Positions 8,743 through 16,546 of a stretch of DNA of 64,000 bases are shown in pieces. A program made the position numbers and the translations under genes. A model generated the notes under the pieces. That model saw nothing but the letters and a program-made list of their open reading frames with translations, was not told where the DNA came from and did not search any database. Numbering within the stretch: position 1 is the first letter of the stretch; every line of letters begins with the position of its first letter. The DNA comes from Paenibacillus piscarius (lineage in GTDB: Bacteria > Bacillota > Bacilli > Paenibacillales > Paenibacillaceae), in contig NZ_JAIEUI010000003.1 of NCBI RefSeq assembly GCF_022234545.1, forward strand, positions 292,500 through 356,499, read 5' to 3'.

Positions 8743-8922
8743 AGTCACGAATGCGGTGCAGATACGCCTAGCAAGGGTAAGGGGCGTAACCGTTCCTGCC
8801 AGATCACGAGCGCGGTGCAGATACGGCTAGCAAGGGCGGGGGGCGTAACCGTTCCTGCCATGTCACGAGCGCTGTGCAAATACACCTAGCAACGGCAAGG
8901 AGCGCAACGGCTCCTGTTACGT
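8743..8922. repeat. Three tandem 59-bp repeats
   Basis: TCACGA..GCGGTGCAGATACG..CTAGCAAGG..GGGGCGTAACCGTTCCTG recurs with TCAC at 8745, 8804, 8863 and 8922, exactly 59 bp apart. The third unit is more diverged. No ribosome binding site or sustained ORF supports coding. Confidence 0.65.
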
Positions 8923-8935
8923 CACCAATCTCCTC

Positions 8936-9796
8936 TTAACTCTGGCTCTTCTCCTGCTCCTCGCGCATCCAGCGTGAGAGCTGGCGCTTAAGCTGGAGGA
9001 ACTCCGGCGCATCGGCGATCTCTTCGCGGCGCGGGCGCGGGAACGGCACCTCCACGGTGTGGAGGACCGAGCCGGGACGCCCGGAGAAGACATAGATGCG
9101 GCTGGAGAGCAGCAGCGCCTCTTCGATGTTGTGGGTGATGAACAGCACGGAGCGGCGGTTCTCCTCCCACAGCTCCAGCAGCCAGCGCTGCATCTGCTCG
9201 CGGGTCAGCGCGTCCAGCGCGCTGAACGGCTCGTCGAGCAGCATCAGCTCCTGCGGCGCAAGCATCGCCCGCAGGAAGGCGGCACGCTGCTGCATCCCGC
9301 CGGACAGCATGTGCGGGTAAGCCCGCTCGAAGCCGCCGAGGCCGGCCTTCGCCAGCCAGTGGCGCGCCGCCTTGCGCAGCGCCGGCTGCTGCGAGCCGCC
9401 CTCCAGCTCCGCGCCGAGCAGGACGTTGTCCTCTATGCTCCGCCACGGGAACAGCGCAGGCTGCTGCGGCATATAGCTGATCCGGCCGCGCTGCCCGGTC
9501 ACGGCCAGACCGTTCATGCTCACGGTTCCGGTATCCGGCAGCGTCAGGCCGCCGATGATATGGAACAGTGTGCTTTTGCCGCAGCCGGACGGGCCGACAA
9601 TGGAGACGAATTCCTGCGGCTCCACGGTCAGGGACACCTGATCCAGCACCTGCGTCTCCCGGCGGCGGTGCTTGAACGACTTGCTGATGCCGCTGACTTC
9701 AAGCGCAGGCGGCAAACTCCCTCTATACAGGCGTGCGCCGCCGTCCGCCTTCTCCAGTTCAATTCTCGTAAGCTCAGACACTCCGGTCAGCTCCAT
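8936..9796 (-). CDS. thiZ: HMP/thiamine-precursor ABC transporter ATP-binding protein
   Basis: 286-residue ATPase of the nitrate/sulfonate/taurine-type importer family. Walker A GPSGCGKST, signature LSGGMQQR, Walker B LMLLDEPFSALD and switch ITHNIEE are all present. An unusual ~30-residue N-terminal extension precedes the conserved domain. It is the last gene of a four-gene minus-strand operon led by a TPP riboswitch, which points to uptake of a thiamine pyrimidine precursor (N-formyl-4-amino-5-aminomethyl-2-methylpyrimidine or HMP). The ribosome binding site at the ATG is weak, so the start is less certain. Confidence 0.88.
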   Translation of the reverse strand: MELTGVSELTRIELEKADGGARLYRGSLPPALEVSGISKSFKHRRRETQVLDQVSLTVEPQEFVSIVGPSGCGKSTLFHIIGGLTLPDTGTVSMNGLAVTGQRGRISYMPQQPALFPWRSIEDNVLLGAELEGGSQQPALRKAARHWLAKAGLGGFERAYPHMLSGGMQQRAAFLRAMLAPQELMLLDEPFSALDALTREQMQRWLLELWEENRRSVLFITHNIEEALLLSSRIYVFSGRPGSVLHTVEVPFPRPRREEIADAPEFLQLKRQLSRWMREEQEKSQS

Positions 9797-9805
9797 TCTT
9801 GTGGG

Positions 9806-10567
9806 TTATGCTTCCTTGCGCGGCTTCCAGCGCACCAGCCACCGCTCCAGCAGTGCAATCAGCGCGAACAGCACAAGACTCAGCAGTACGATGATGACGA
9901 TCCCTACGAACATCCGGTCTGCACGGTAGGAGGCCTTCTGCAGCAGCAGATAGTAGCCGATGCCCTTGTCAGCGCCTATCCACTCCGCGACTACTGCGCC
10001 CATGACCGCATAGGTGGCCGAGATTTTGAGGCCCGAGAACAGGGAGGGCAGCGAGCCGGGCAGCTCCAGCTTGCTGAAGATCTGCCACTTGCCGGCCCCG
10101 GCCATCTTCATATAATTCATCATTACCCGGTCGCTCTGGGCCAGCCCGCCCATGGCCGCAACGGCCACAGGGAAGAAGCAGACGAGGGTGATCAGGATGA
10201 TCTTGGGCAGCAGGCCGAAGCCGAACCAGATAATCAGCAGCGGGGCCAGCGCCAGGGAAGGCACATTCTGGCTGAGAATCAGCAGCGGATAGATCGCCCG
10301 CTTCAGCCAGGGCAGCAGATGCAGCAGCAGGGCCGTAAGCAGGCCGATGCCGGTGCCGACCGGGAAGCCGATCAGAGTCAGCCGCAGCGTGGCGGCGGTA
10401 TGCTCCCAGATTCCGGCGGCGTTGTTCCTGGACTCACGTGCGATATCCGTAGGGCTGGGCAACTGGTACGCCGGGATGTCGAACACCATGACGGAGAGCT
10501 GCCAGATCCCCACAAAAAAGAGGACCGCCACAACGGGCGGCCACACTAGCTTCCAGGTGCCTCTCAC
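9806..10567 (-). CDS. thiX: HMP/thiamine-precursor ABC transporter permease
   Basis: 253-residue binding-protein-dependent permease with six membrane segments. The EAA loop region is visible around MKMAGAGKWQIFSKLELPGSLP, where the ATPase docks. The start is GTG at 10567, overlapping the preceding gene by GTGA, which implies coupled translation. Permease, ATPase, NMT1-type binding protein and TPP riboswitch together identify a ThiXYZ-type importer. Confidence 0.88.
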   Translation of the reverse strand: MRGTWKLVWPPVVAVLFFVGIWQLSVMVFDIPAYQLPSPTDIARESRNNAAGIWEHTAATLRLTLIGFPVGTGIGLLTALLLHLLPWLKRAIYPLLILSQNVPSLALAPLLIIWFGFGLLPKIILITLVCFFPVAVAAMGGLAQSDRVMMNYMKMAGAGKWQIFSKLELPGSLPSLFSGLKISATYAVMGAVVAEWIGADKGIGYYLLLQKASYRADRMFVGIVIIVLLSLVLFALIALLERWLVRWKPRKEA

Positions 10568-10857
10568 GGCCGGTATTTCTCCGTCAGCTTATCCATGCTG
10601 ATACCGCCGGGATTGTGGGCGATCTTAATCTGCGAGATCACGCTCGGACTGCCGGAGGCGATCAGCGCTTCATGCATCTCACGGACGATCTCCAGCAGCT
10701 CGGACAGCTCGCCTTCCATTGTGGTCTCCAGCGGGTTCACCTGATGCTTCACGCCCGACTTCTGAATCACCTCAATGGCCTTATCCACGTAAGGGATGGA
10801 ATCCTCGTTGTTCGGGGTCTTCGGAATTACCTGAATGCTCAGCAGTGTATTAGCCAT
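10564..10857 (-). CDS. MTH1187/YkoF-type thiamine-binding protein
   Basis: 97-residue small protein of the MTH1187/YqgV family (thiamine-binding, ferredoxin-like fold that forms tetramers). Recognisable features are LLSIQVIPKTPN at the start, the central PLETTMEGEL, and a KIAHNPGG segment near the C-terminus. It sits between the binding protein and the permease of the TPP-controlled operon, so it may bind the imported precursor or thiamine in the cytoplasm (inference). The start has GAGGAAGGATTC upstream. Confidence 0.82.
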   Translation of the reverse strand: MANTLLSIQVIPKTPNNEDSIPYVDKAIEVIQKSGVKHQVNPLETTMEGELSELLEIVREMHEALIASGSPSVISQIKIAHNPGGISMDKLTEKYRP

Positions 10858-10909
10858 GATGAATCCTTCCTCTCCAAATTAAGTATAAGATTCCCGCCAT
10901 GCGGGTTCA

Positions 10910-11980
10910 TTATTGCTCCGGCAAAAATTCATTCGTAAACGTGCTCTCCGCATCCAGCGGCTTATCCAGCAGCTTCAGGCCGTACATCCAGTCGGCATAA
11001 TTCTTCCAGATTTCGAGCTTCTGCTCGCCCCAGCGCGGGGCATCGTCTTTATACTTCGGACTCAGCCATTTCTGGCTGGCCAGCACCAGCTTCGGATCAA
11101 GGTCAGGCACAGCATCCGACAGGACCGTAGCGGCTTCCTCGGGGTTGTCGATAGCGTACTGATAGCCCTTGGATGTAGCCTTAAGAAAGGCCTTGACCAC
11201 CTCAGGGTGCTCAGCGATTTCTTTCTCGCTGGTCGTCAGCACCGGGGTGTAGTAATCCAGCTGCGGCGCGTAATCCTTCAGGTACAGCATATCCAGCGGC
11301 TCGCCGCGCAGCTCGGCCTCTACCCCGGTCCAGGCGTAGAAGATCCAGGCGAAATCAATGTCGCGCTTCACCGCTGTGAAAAAGTCAGCCTCGCCGATAT
11401 TCACCAGCTTCACCTTGGAGACATCCCCGCCTTCAGGGTCCATGATCGCCTTCATGGCGGCCTCCTCCGCAGGAGAGCCCCAGCCGCCGTAGGTCTTGCC
11501 CTCGAAGTCCTTCGGCGTCTTGATGTTGCGGTCCTTCGGAGCCGCGAAGCCGGAGGTGTTATGCTGAATGATTGCAGCGATCGACACAAGCGGCACATCC
11601 TGCAGCCGGGCCAGGGTGAGCGCCTCCTGGGCGCTGATGCCGAACTGGGCTTCGCCTGAGGTCACCATCGTGTCCGCTCCGGCCGCGCCCGGCTGGACAA
11701 TCTCCACGTCCAGGCCCTCCTCCGCGTAGTAGCCCAGCTCCTTCGCTGCATACAGGCCCGTATGGTTCGTGTTCGGTGTCCAGTCCAGGGCGATCTTGAC
11801 CGGGGTCAGCGCCTTGGGCGCATCGGTGGCTGCGGCGCTGGCTTCAGGGGCAGCTGTGCTGTTCCCGGCAGCAGGCGCGCTGGCTCCGGCATTCCCGCTG
11901 TTGTTCCCGCCTCCACAGCCCGCTACCGTGAGCAGCAGGATGGAGCTGAGCAGTAGTGTGACTGTTTTTTTGACTCCCAT
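10910..11980 (-). CDS. thiY: NMT1/THI5-like substrate-binding lipoprotein
   Basis: 356-residue extracellular binding protein of a thiamine-precursor importer. Lipoprotein signal peptide with lipobox TVAGC (Cys22), an Ala/Ser/Pro-rich linker, then the NMT1 core beginning KIALDWTPNTNHTGLY, diagnostic of HMP/formylaminopyrimidine-binding proteins. I place the start at 11980 because AAGGAGAGAGAAGAA precedes that ATG; the open frame extends upstream to 12022 without a site. It is the first gene after the TPP riboswitch. Confidence 0.9.
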   Translation of the reverse strand: MGVKKTVTLLLSSILLLTVAGCGGGNNSGNAGASAPAAGNSTAAPEASAAATDAPKALTPVKIALDWTPNTNHTGLYAAKELGYYAEEGLDVEIVQPGAAGADTMVTSGEAQFGISAQEALTLARLQDVPLVSIAAIIQHNTSGFAAPKDRNIKTPKDFEGKTYGGWGSPAEEAAMKAIMDPEGGDVSKVKLVNIGEADFFTAVKRDIDFAWIFYAWTGVEAELRGEPLDMLYLKDYAPQLDYYTPVLTTSEKEIAEHPEVVKAFLKATSKGYQYAIDNPEEAATVLSDAVPDLDPKLVLASQKWLSPKYKDDAPRWGEQKLEIWKNYADWMYGLKLLDKPLDAESTFTNEFLPEQ

Positions 11981-12041
11981 TTCTCTTCTCTCTCCTTCCA
12001 GCAATCCCTGTTCTGCCAACATTCAGTATAACCAATACCAC

Positions 12042-12141
12042 CAAGTGGAAACGGCGATGCCGTCCTTTGTAAGGACGGTATCGTTTCAGCGAGAAATATA
12101 AGGACAAGTTATCGTGTGCAACATATAAATTCTTATATTTC
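12042..12141 (-). repeat. Element D, copy 2, between TPP riboswitch terminator and thiY
   Basis: Reads on the minus strand from GAAATATAAG at 12141 to CCACTTG at 12042. It includes CTTATATTTC, GAAACG and CCGTCCTTACAAAGGACGG. It starts exactly after the T-tract of the riboswitch terminator, so every read-through thi transcript carries it. Confidence 0.8.
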
Positions 12142-12169
12142 AAAAAAGCGCCCCGGAGACCGGGACGCC
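12142..12169 (-). terminator. TPP riboswitch terminator
   Basis: On the minus strand GCGTCCCGG pairs with CCGGGGCGC across a 3-nt loop, followed by TTTTTT. It lies about 60 nt after the aptamer, as expected for a transcription-termination switch. Confidence 0.85.
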
Positions 12170-12228
12170 TATACTTGCGTAAGGGAATTCAACTCCAGGC
12201 CGTAATAGCGCTGTGCTGATTCATTCAT

Positions 12229-12312
12229 TCCTACGCTGGCATTATCCAGATCAGGTATAAGGGTCAGTATCTTGTGGGATACACTCTCAGCCGGCCAATT
12301 CCAGCCCCCCTG
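12229..12312 (-). promoter_or_regulatory. TPP riboswitch aptamer (THI element)
   Basis: The minus strand shows the conserved core in order: GGGGGGCTGG, GGCTGAGAG, GACCCTT, ACCTGATCTGGATAATGCCA and GCGTAGGAA. These are the invariant TPP-aptamer segments. A promoter lies upstream and a terminator downstream, so high TPP should turn the thiY operon off. Confidence 0.95.
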
Positions 12313-12354
12313 GTTCTTATGAAGTTCACGGGTATTGCTATGTTCTTACGGTGT

Positions 12355-12383
12355 ATTATAGACGGCAGTCCCGCCGTTGTCCA
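12355..12383 (-). promoter_or_regulatory. Promoter of the thi operon
   Basis: Minus strand TGGACA (12378-12383), 17-bp spacer, perfect TATAAT (12355-12360). It lies about 45 bp upstream of the TPP aptamer. Confidence 0.8.
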
Positions 12384-12394
12384 TAGCAGCACGC

Positions 12395-13888
12395 CTAATC
12401 CTTGGCATAATGCCGCTTTTTGCGGCGGCTCTTGAGGGTGATCCAGGCCTCTCTCAGCGTCAGGAACAGGCTGACTGCGATGCCGGAGAAGGTCAGGAAG
12501 AGCGCGAGGTACTCGAAGGGGGAGTAGTCCAGCATTACGCTCCAGTCGATGTTGCCCTTCAGATCCTCGATGACCTGGTTCATGCCGTAGATGCCGCTCA
12601 CCACCGTGAAGACCGTCAGCACCATCAGCAGCGTATCCCGGCGCTTGGCCTGGAATTTGTCCTGATACTGGAACAGGTCGTTCAGCGTCATCTTCACCTC
12701 ATCGAACAGGGCGTCGTTGCCGTACACCTTGCGCAGCTGATAGAAGATCTCCCGCCCCTGCGACTGCGTGATCAGCTCCAGGAAATAGAATTTGGCAGAG
12801 AATTTGTTGATCAGGAAAATCAGGTTCTCGATCTCGTCGTAATCGTGGTTGATACGCAGCCGGGAGTGGAGATTGGCGAGCTTGAGCAGCACAATTTTGT
12901 GGAAAATATTCAGCAGCAGTCCGTAATAATACTCCCCGTACATCTGGTTCACTAGTTGGGTGGCGATCTCCGGCTTGGCGCGGCTTACACAGCAGAAGGT
13001 CTGCTCGTTGGTCATATAGTAGGTATCCGGTGCCCAGCGGCTGTAACCGTGGTCACGGGCATACTGCTTGATGTAATCGGGGTCACTGGCGCTGATGTAA
13101 GGCCGGCCTTCTAAGTCCAGACCATCCACCTGGGAGGCCCGGTAGAGCAGCTTCACATCGATCTCATCCTGTCCCTCCGGGAGATTGACACCATAGAAGG
13201 CCTGCACCAGCATCCGCTCATCCACGAAGAAGGGCAGGGTCTCGAAGTAGGCGCCATCGGTCTCCGCCGGGTCCAGGAACGGCTCCAGTACGGATACGAG
13301 ATGCTTGAATACGAAGTCCTCCACCCGCGCAAACGTCTTCTTGCGGCAATGAATGAACGTCAGCTCATCCTTATACGACACATCCTCCAGCGTGCGGAAG
13401 CGGTCGGCGAATTCCAGCGCGGTGCTGAAGGGAAGATTCTCTTCCTCAATAGCTACTCTAAGCGTCAGGAAGCCCAGCTCAAACGGGCAGAGGAACACGT
13501 CGGTAGAGAGGATGCGGAAGTTGGCGGACTGGAAGGGCATTTCCAGACGGCACGGCAGATCGTTCACCCTCGAAAAACGGCGGAAGGAATCATGGTCCTT
13601 CTCCCGCGGAAACAGCACATGGGCAGCGAACGGCAGGTAGCTGCGCTCCATTTTCTCATGGGACACGCAGTAGCCTTCTCCGTAATAGATGGACTCCAGC
13701 TCCTTATTATCAAGGAAAAACCGGGTGAACCCATCCTCCTGCAGCCGGGCGGCCAGCTCCTGGTCCACACCAGCCTTGATGGAGAACGGAAAAATAAATT
13801 GCAGCAATGCGGTATGCAGGGTCGGGTCGGCTTGCCCGGTCGTCTTGGCTTGCTCGGCTTGCTGTTCAACCATGCGCTGATGCCACAT
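12395..13888 (-). CDS. CorA-like two-helix membrane protein with YGMN motif
   Basis: 497 residues: a large soluble N-terminal part, a long helical region (about 330-420), then two membrane helices at the C-terminus. The first helix ends in SGIYGMNQ (about 430-437). A GMN motif after the first of two C-terminal helices is the hallmark of CorA-type Mg/Co channels, and the topology fits. The soluble region is longer than in usual CorA (~320-370 residues) and I recognise no homology there. The tail is basic (KSRRKKRH). The start codon is uncertain because no good ribosome binding site precedes either candidate ATG. Alternative: a divergent CorA relative with another role. Confidence 0.6.
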   Translation of the reverse strand: MWHQRMVEQQAEQAKTTGQADPTLHTALLQFIFPFSIKAGVDQELAARLQEDGFTRFFLDNKELESIYYGEGYCVSHEKMERSYLPFAAHVLFPREKDHDSFRRFSRVNDLPCRLEMPFQSANFRILSTDVFLCPFELGFLTLRVAIEEENLPFSTALEFADRFRTLEDVSYKDELTFIHCRKKTFARVEDFVFKHLVSVLEPFLDPAETDGAYFETLPFFVDERMLVQAFYGVNLPEGQDEIDVKLLYRASQVDGLDLEGRPYISASDPDYIKQYARDHGYSRWAPDTYYMTNEQTFCCVSRAKPEIATQLVNQMYGEYYYGLLLNIFHKIVLLKLANLHSRLRINHDYDEIENLIFLINKFSAKFYFLELITQSQGREIFYQLRKVYGNDALFDEVKMTLNDLFQYQDKFQAKRRDTLLMVLTVFTVVSGIYGMNQVIEDLKGNIDWSVMLDYSPFEYLALFLTFSGIAVSLFLTLREAWITLKSRRKKRHYAKD

Positions 13889-13966
13889 CCTTGTGTACAG
13901 ACTTGTTTACAGACTTGATTCTTGTAAGCCCCATTTACCCGATTTCCCGGCGCGCTACGCTTATTT

Positions 13967-14066
13967 TAAAATATAAGAATTTAATGTTTCACACGATAAC
14001 TTATCCTTATATTTCTCGCTGAAACGGGTGCCGTCCTTAAAAGGACGGCAAAGCCGTTTCCACTTG
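13967..14066 (+). repeat. Element D, copy 3
   Basis: AAAATATAAGAATTTAATG, CTTATATTTCTCGCTGAAAC and the nested hairpin CCGTCCTTAAAAGGACGG within GAAACGG/CCGTTTC arms. It lies between the divergent CorA-like and stress-protein genes. Confidence 0.8.
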
Positions 14067-14144
14067 TGAGCAGGCTCCGGGATTCAGAATGAACGGGACG
14101 GGTACACTATGGTAGACACGAATCTGAAAGGAGCTTGATCGTCA

Positions 14145-14564
14145 ATGGATAACAAAGAGCTGGAGAACAAAATTATACAGGCGCTGGATGACAATACGTT
14201 CGGTTCCTTCGGCACGGTGGAGGCCGGCAACAAGCCCAAGGTGCGCTACATGGCGGTATTTCATGATGGTCTGAATATTTATCTGGCTACCAATCGTAAG
14301 ACCCATAAGGTAGAGGAGCTTAAAGATAATCCGAACGCTTATCTGCTGCTGGGCTATGAGCAGGGCGGCAGCAAGGATGTGGTGGAGATCGAAGCCACTG
14401 TAGAGGTAACCAAGGACGGGAGCCTGCGCTCCAAGGTGTGGAATCCGTCGCTTGAGCGCTGGTTCGAGGGCCCGGATGACCCGGATTATGTCATTCTGGA
14501 GCTGTCGCCTTCGCGGATTGAATATATGGGCCAGAATGACGAGCATGGCGTATGGCAGGCCTGA
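14145..14564 (+). CDS. General stress protein, pyridoxamine 5'-phosphate oxidase-like split barrel
   Basis: 139 residues with the flavin/PNPOx-like split-barrel pattern of Bacillus general stress protein 26 (YdaG) relatives. Visible: GSFGTVEAGNKPKVRYM near residues 20-36, IYLATNRKTHKVEEL (about 45-60) and NAYLLLGY (about 65-72). Such proteins bind FMN, F420 or haem; the reaction is usually unknown. It has its own ribosome binding site (GAAAGGAGC) and is followed by a terminator. Confidence 0.82.
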   Translation: MDNKELENKIIQALDDNTFGSFGTVEAGNKPKVRYMAVFHDGLNIYLATNRKTHKVEELKDNPNAYLLLGYEQGGSKDVVEIEATVEVTKDGSLRSKVWNPSLERWFEGPDDPDYVILELSPSRIEYMGQNDEHGVWQA

Positions 14565-14616
14565 GCCGCGTGAACACAACTGGGGTCTGACCGCCTAAGG
14601 TTAAGCTTCATCTTCG

Positions 14617-14655
14617 GAGCCATTCACGAACCTGCGGGTTACGGAATGGCTCTTT
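14617..14655 (+). terminator. Terminator after stress protein gene
   Basis: GAGCCATTC pairs with GAATGGCTC, followed by TTTAT. The T-tract is short. Confidence 0.6.
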
Positions 14656-14689
14656 ATGCGGCTGCCGGATGATTGCCCGGGGGGAATCA

Positions 14690-14698
14690 TGCTATAAT
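14690..14698 (+). promoter_or_regulatory. Extended -10 element of EAL gene
   Basis: TGCTATAAT, a TGn-extended -10 box, lies 41 bp before the chosen ATG. No good -35 box at normal spacing. Confidence 0.5.
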
Positions 14699-14738
14699 TG
14701 CCGCAGGCTACAAGACATCTAGGGCGGAGGAGATTGCC

Positions 14739-15785
14739 ATGAACTGTGTTGACTGTGCTGACATCGGCCCGATCGAGGATGAAGGGGAGGTCAGGCTCCG
14801 CGCCTGTCCCGGCCCGCTCACGGCTGCCATAAGAAATGCAGGCTATGAGGTCTATGAGACAGGCGATACCCCTTTCATTCTATACCGCCGGAGGGAAGAG
14901 CTGCTGAAGCTTGTCGAGCTTTTGCTGCTGCTGCTGAATACGGCCGGGCCTCAGCCGCATGACTTGTCCCTGTGCATCAAGGGCAAAGGAGGAAGCGGCC
15001 GGGCGGACCGTTGGCTGACCCCGGAGCAGCTTACGGTCCAATTCTCCAACGAGCATCTGGTTTCCATTATCAGAGGCCATGATTTCTGCAGTCATCTGCA
15101 GCCGATTGTGGACTTCCATGAAGAGATTGTCGGCTTTGAATTTCTGCTGCGTCCTCTGCCCCACGGCAATCATTTTCATCCTTATGAGCTGTTCGAGATT
15201 GCCCGGCGTACCGGGTTCCATTCCTTTCTGGACCGTGCGGCCCGGATCTCGGCGATTGAGACCAGTGCCAGACTGCTGCCTAAGGGCATCAAGCGGTTTA
15301 TCAATTTCCTGCCTTCTTCTATTTATAATCCCAAGTATTGTCTAACTCATACCTTCGAGGCGATCCGGAGGCTGGACCAGAGCCCGGAGGATTACGTGTT
15401 TGAGGTGGTGGAGACCGAGCAGATTACGGATATTGCCCATCTGCACACCATTTTTGCCGAATACCGCGAGCAGGGAATGCAGGTGGCGCTGGATGATGTC
15501 GGCGCAGGCTATTCGACCCTTGAACTGATGAGCAGCCTGCAGCCTGATTATGTCAAGATTGACCGGAATCTCATTAGTTACTGTGACCAGGACCCGGACA
15601 AGCAGCATATTCTTGCCGATATTATCTCCCGGGCTGGAGTGTTCGGAGCCAGGCTGCTGGCCGAGGGCATAGAACGCCGCGAGGAGTTCCTCTTCTGCCG
15701 CAGCCTCGGTATAGATCTGGGACAAGGCTATCTATTCGGGAAGCCGGCAGCCCAGCCGCCGGCCCGGTTCGGATTCACCGCCTGA
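14739..15785 (+). CDS. EAL-domain cyclic-di-GMP phosphodiesterase
   Basis: 348 residues from the ATG at 14739, chosen because GGGCGGAGGAG precedes it and the -10 box lies inside the longer frame. The N-terminal ~110 residues contain CVDC, a further Cys and a leucine-rich helix; I do not recognise this part. The C-terminal EAL domain (about 120-345) has EFLLR in place of EALLR, then FINFLPSS, VVETEQ, DDVGAGYS, VKID and LAEGIE. Metal- and substrate-binding residues therefore look mostly intact, and hydrolysis of c-di-GMP to pGpG is likely. No membrane segment is evident. Confidence 0.82.
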   Translation: MNCVDCADIGPIEDEGEVRLRACPGPLTAAIRNAGYEVYETGDTPFILYRRREELLKLVELLLLLLNTAGPQPHDLSLCIKGKGGSGRADRWLTPEQLTVQFSNEHLVSIIRGHDFCSHLQPIVDFHEEIVGFEFLLRPLPHGNHFHPYELFEIARRTGFHSFLDRAARISAIETSARLLPKGIKRFINFLPSSIYNPKYCLTHTFEAIRRLDQSPEDYVFEVVETEQITDIAHLHTIFAEYREQGMQVALDDVGAGYSTLELMSSLQPDYVKIDRNLISYCDQDPDKQHILADIISRAGVFGARLLAEGIERREEFLFCRSLGIDLGQGYLFGKPAAQPPARFGFTA

Positions 15786-15871
15786 ACCGCAGGCCGCAGA
15801 AGCTCTCCTCCCCGGATGCCGGCATCCGGGGATTTGTGTTGTCATTTGAGGGAAGAAAGGGCGGAAGCAAA

Positions 15872-16546
15872 GTGAGTGTAACCTTATTGTACATAGAAGA
15901 TGACCGTGAGATCGGCAGCGCCGTGTCGGCAGATCTGCGTGAACGGGAATATGCCGTCCGCTGGCTGGAGAGCGGGGAAGGTGCGATTGAAGCGGCAGAG
16001 GGCTGCCAGCTCGTAATCCTGGATGTGATGCTGCCGGGGCTGGACGGCTTCACGGTCGGCCAGCGGCTGAAGCGGGCCTACCCTGAACTCCCGGTCCTGA
16101 TGCTGTCAGCGCGCACCTCGATTAACGACAAGCTCCAGGGACTGGAATTTGCCGATGATTATCTGACCAAGCCGTTCCATCCTGACGAGCTTGCGGCCAG
16201 AATCGAGGTTCTGTTAAGACGAAGCGCTGCCGTATCGGCTGAGCCCCTGAGGCTTAAGCATCTGATTGTCGAACCGGGCAGCAGTATCGTCAAGGAGGCG
16301 GCCAGCGGACGGGAGATTATGCTGACCGGCAAACAGTTTCAGATTTTCTCGTACCTGCTCCGGCATCTGGGCCAGATTCTGACCAAGGAGCAGATCTATG
16401 AAGCGGTGTGGGGAGAGAGCTATATCGAGGGCGACAAGACGCTGATGGTGCATATCCGGTATCTGCGCGAGAAGCTGGAGCTTGATCCGGCAGTGCCGGA
16501 GATTATCGAGACGGTCCGGGGCATCGGCTACCGGGTGAGAGGATGA
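15872..16546 (+). CDS. OmpR/PhoB-family response regulator
   Basis: About 224 residues from GTG at 15872, which AAAGGGCGG precedes; the frame is open to 15836. Receiver domain: IEDD near residues 8-11, phospho-acceptor Asp51 in ILDVMLPG, Lys in YLTKPFHP. The C-terminal winged helix contains LLRHLGQILTKEQIYEAVWG and VRGIGYRVRG. The gene overlaps the kinase by four bases and heads a five-gene cassette with an ABC exporter. By analogy to lantibiotic immunity systems (SpaRK/FEG type) it probably activates the ABC genes. Confidence 0.92.
   Translation: MSVTLLYIEDDREIGSAVSADLREREYAVRWLESGEGAIEAAEGCQLVILDVMLPGLDGFTVGQRLKRAYPELPVLMLSARTSINDKLQGLEFADDYLTKPFHPDELAARIEVLLRRSAAVSAEPLRLKHLIVEPGSSIVKEAASGREIMLTGKQFQIFSYLLRHLGQILTKEQIYEAVWGESYIEGDKTLMVHIRYLREKLELDPAVPEIIETVRGIGYRVRG

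Noticed and set aside
9059-10549. Long plus-strand frame (496 codons) over the thi transporter genes
   Set aside because: It is the antisense of thiZ and thiX, which have clear family motifs. High G+C produces long empty frames opposite real genes.
12357-12418. 12377-12955 plus-strand frame as a gene
   Set aside because: It runs antisense to the end of the CorA-like gene and lacks a ribosome binding site; the promoter in this area reads on the minus strand into the TPP riboswitch.
14673-14738. N-terminal extension of the EAL gene from 14673
   Set aside because: A TGnTATAAT promoter element lies inside it, and a strong ribosome binding site precedes the ATG at 14739.
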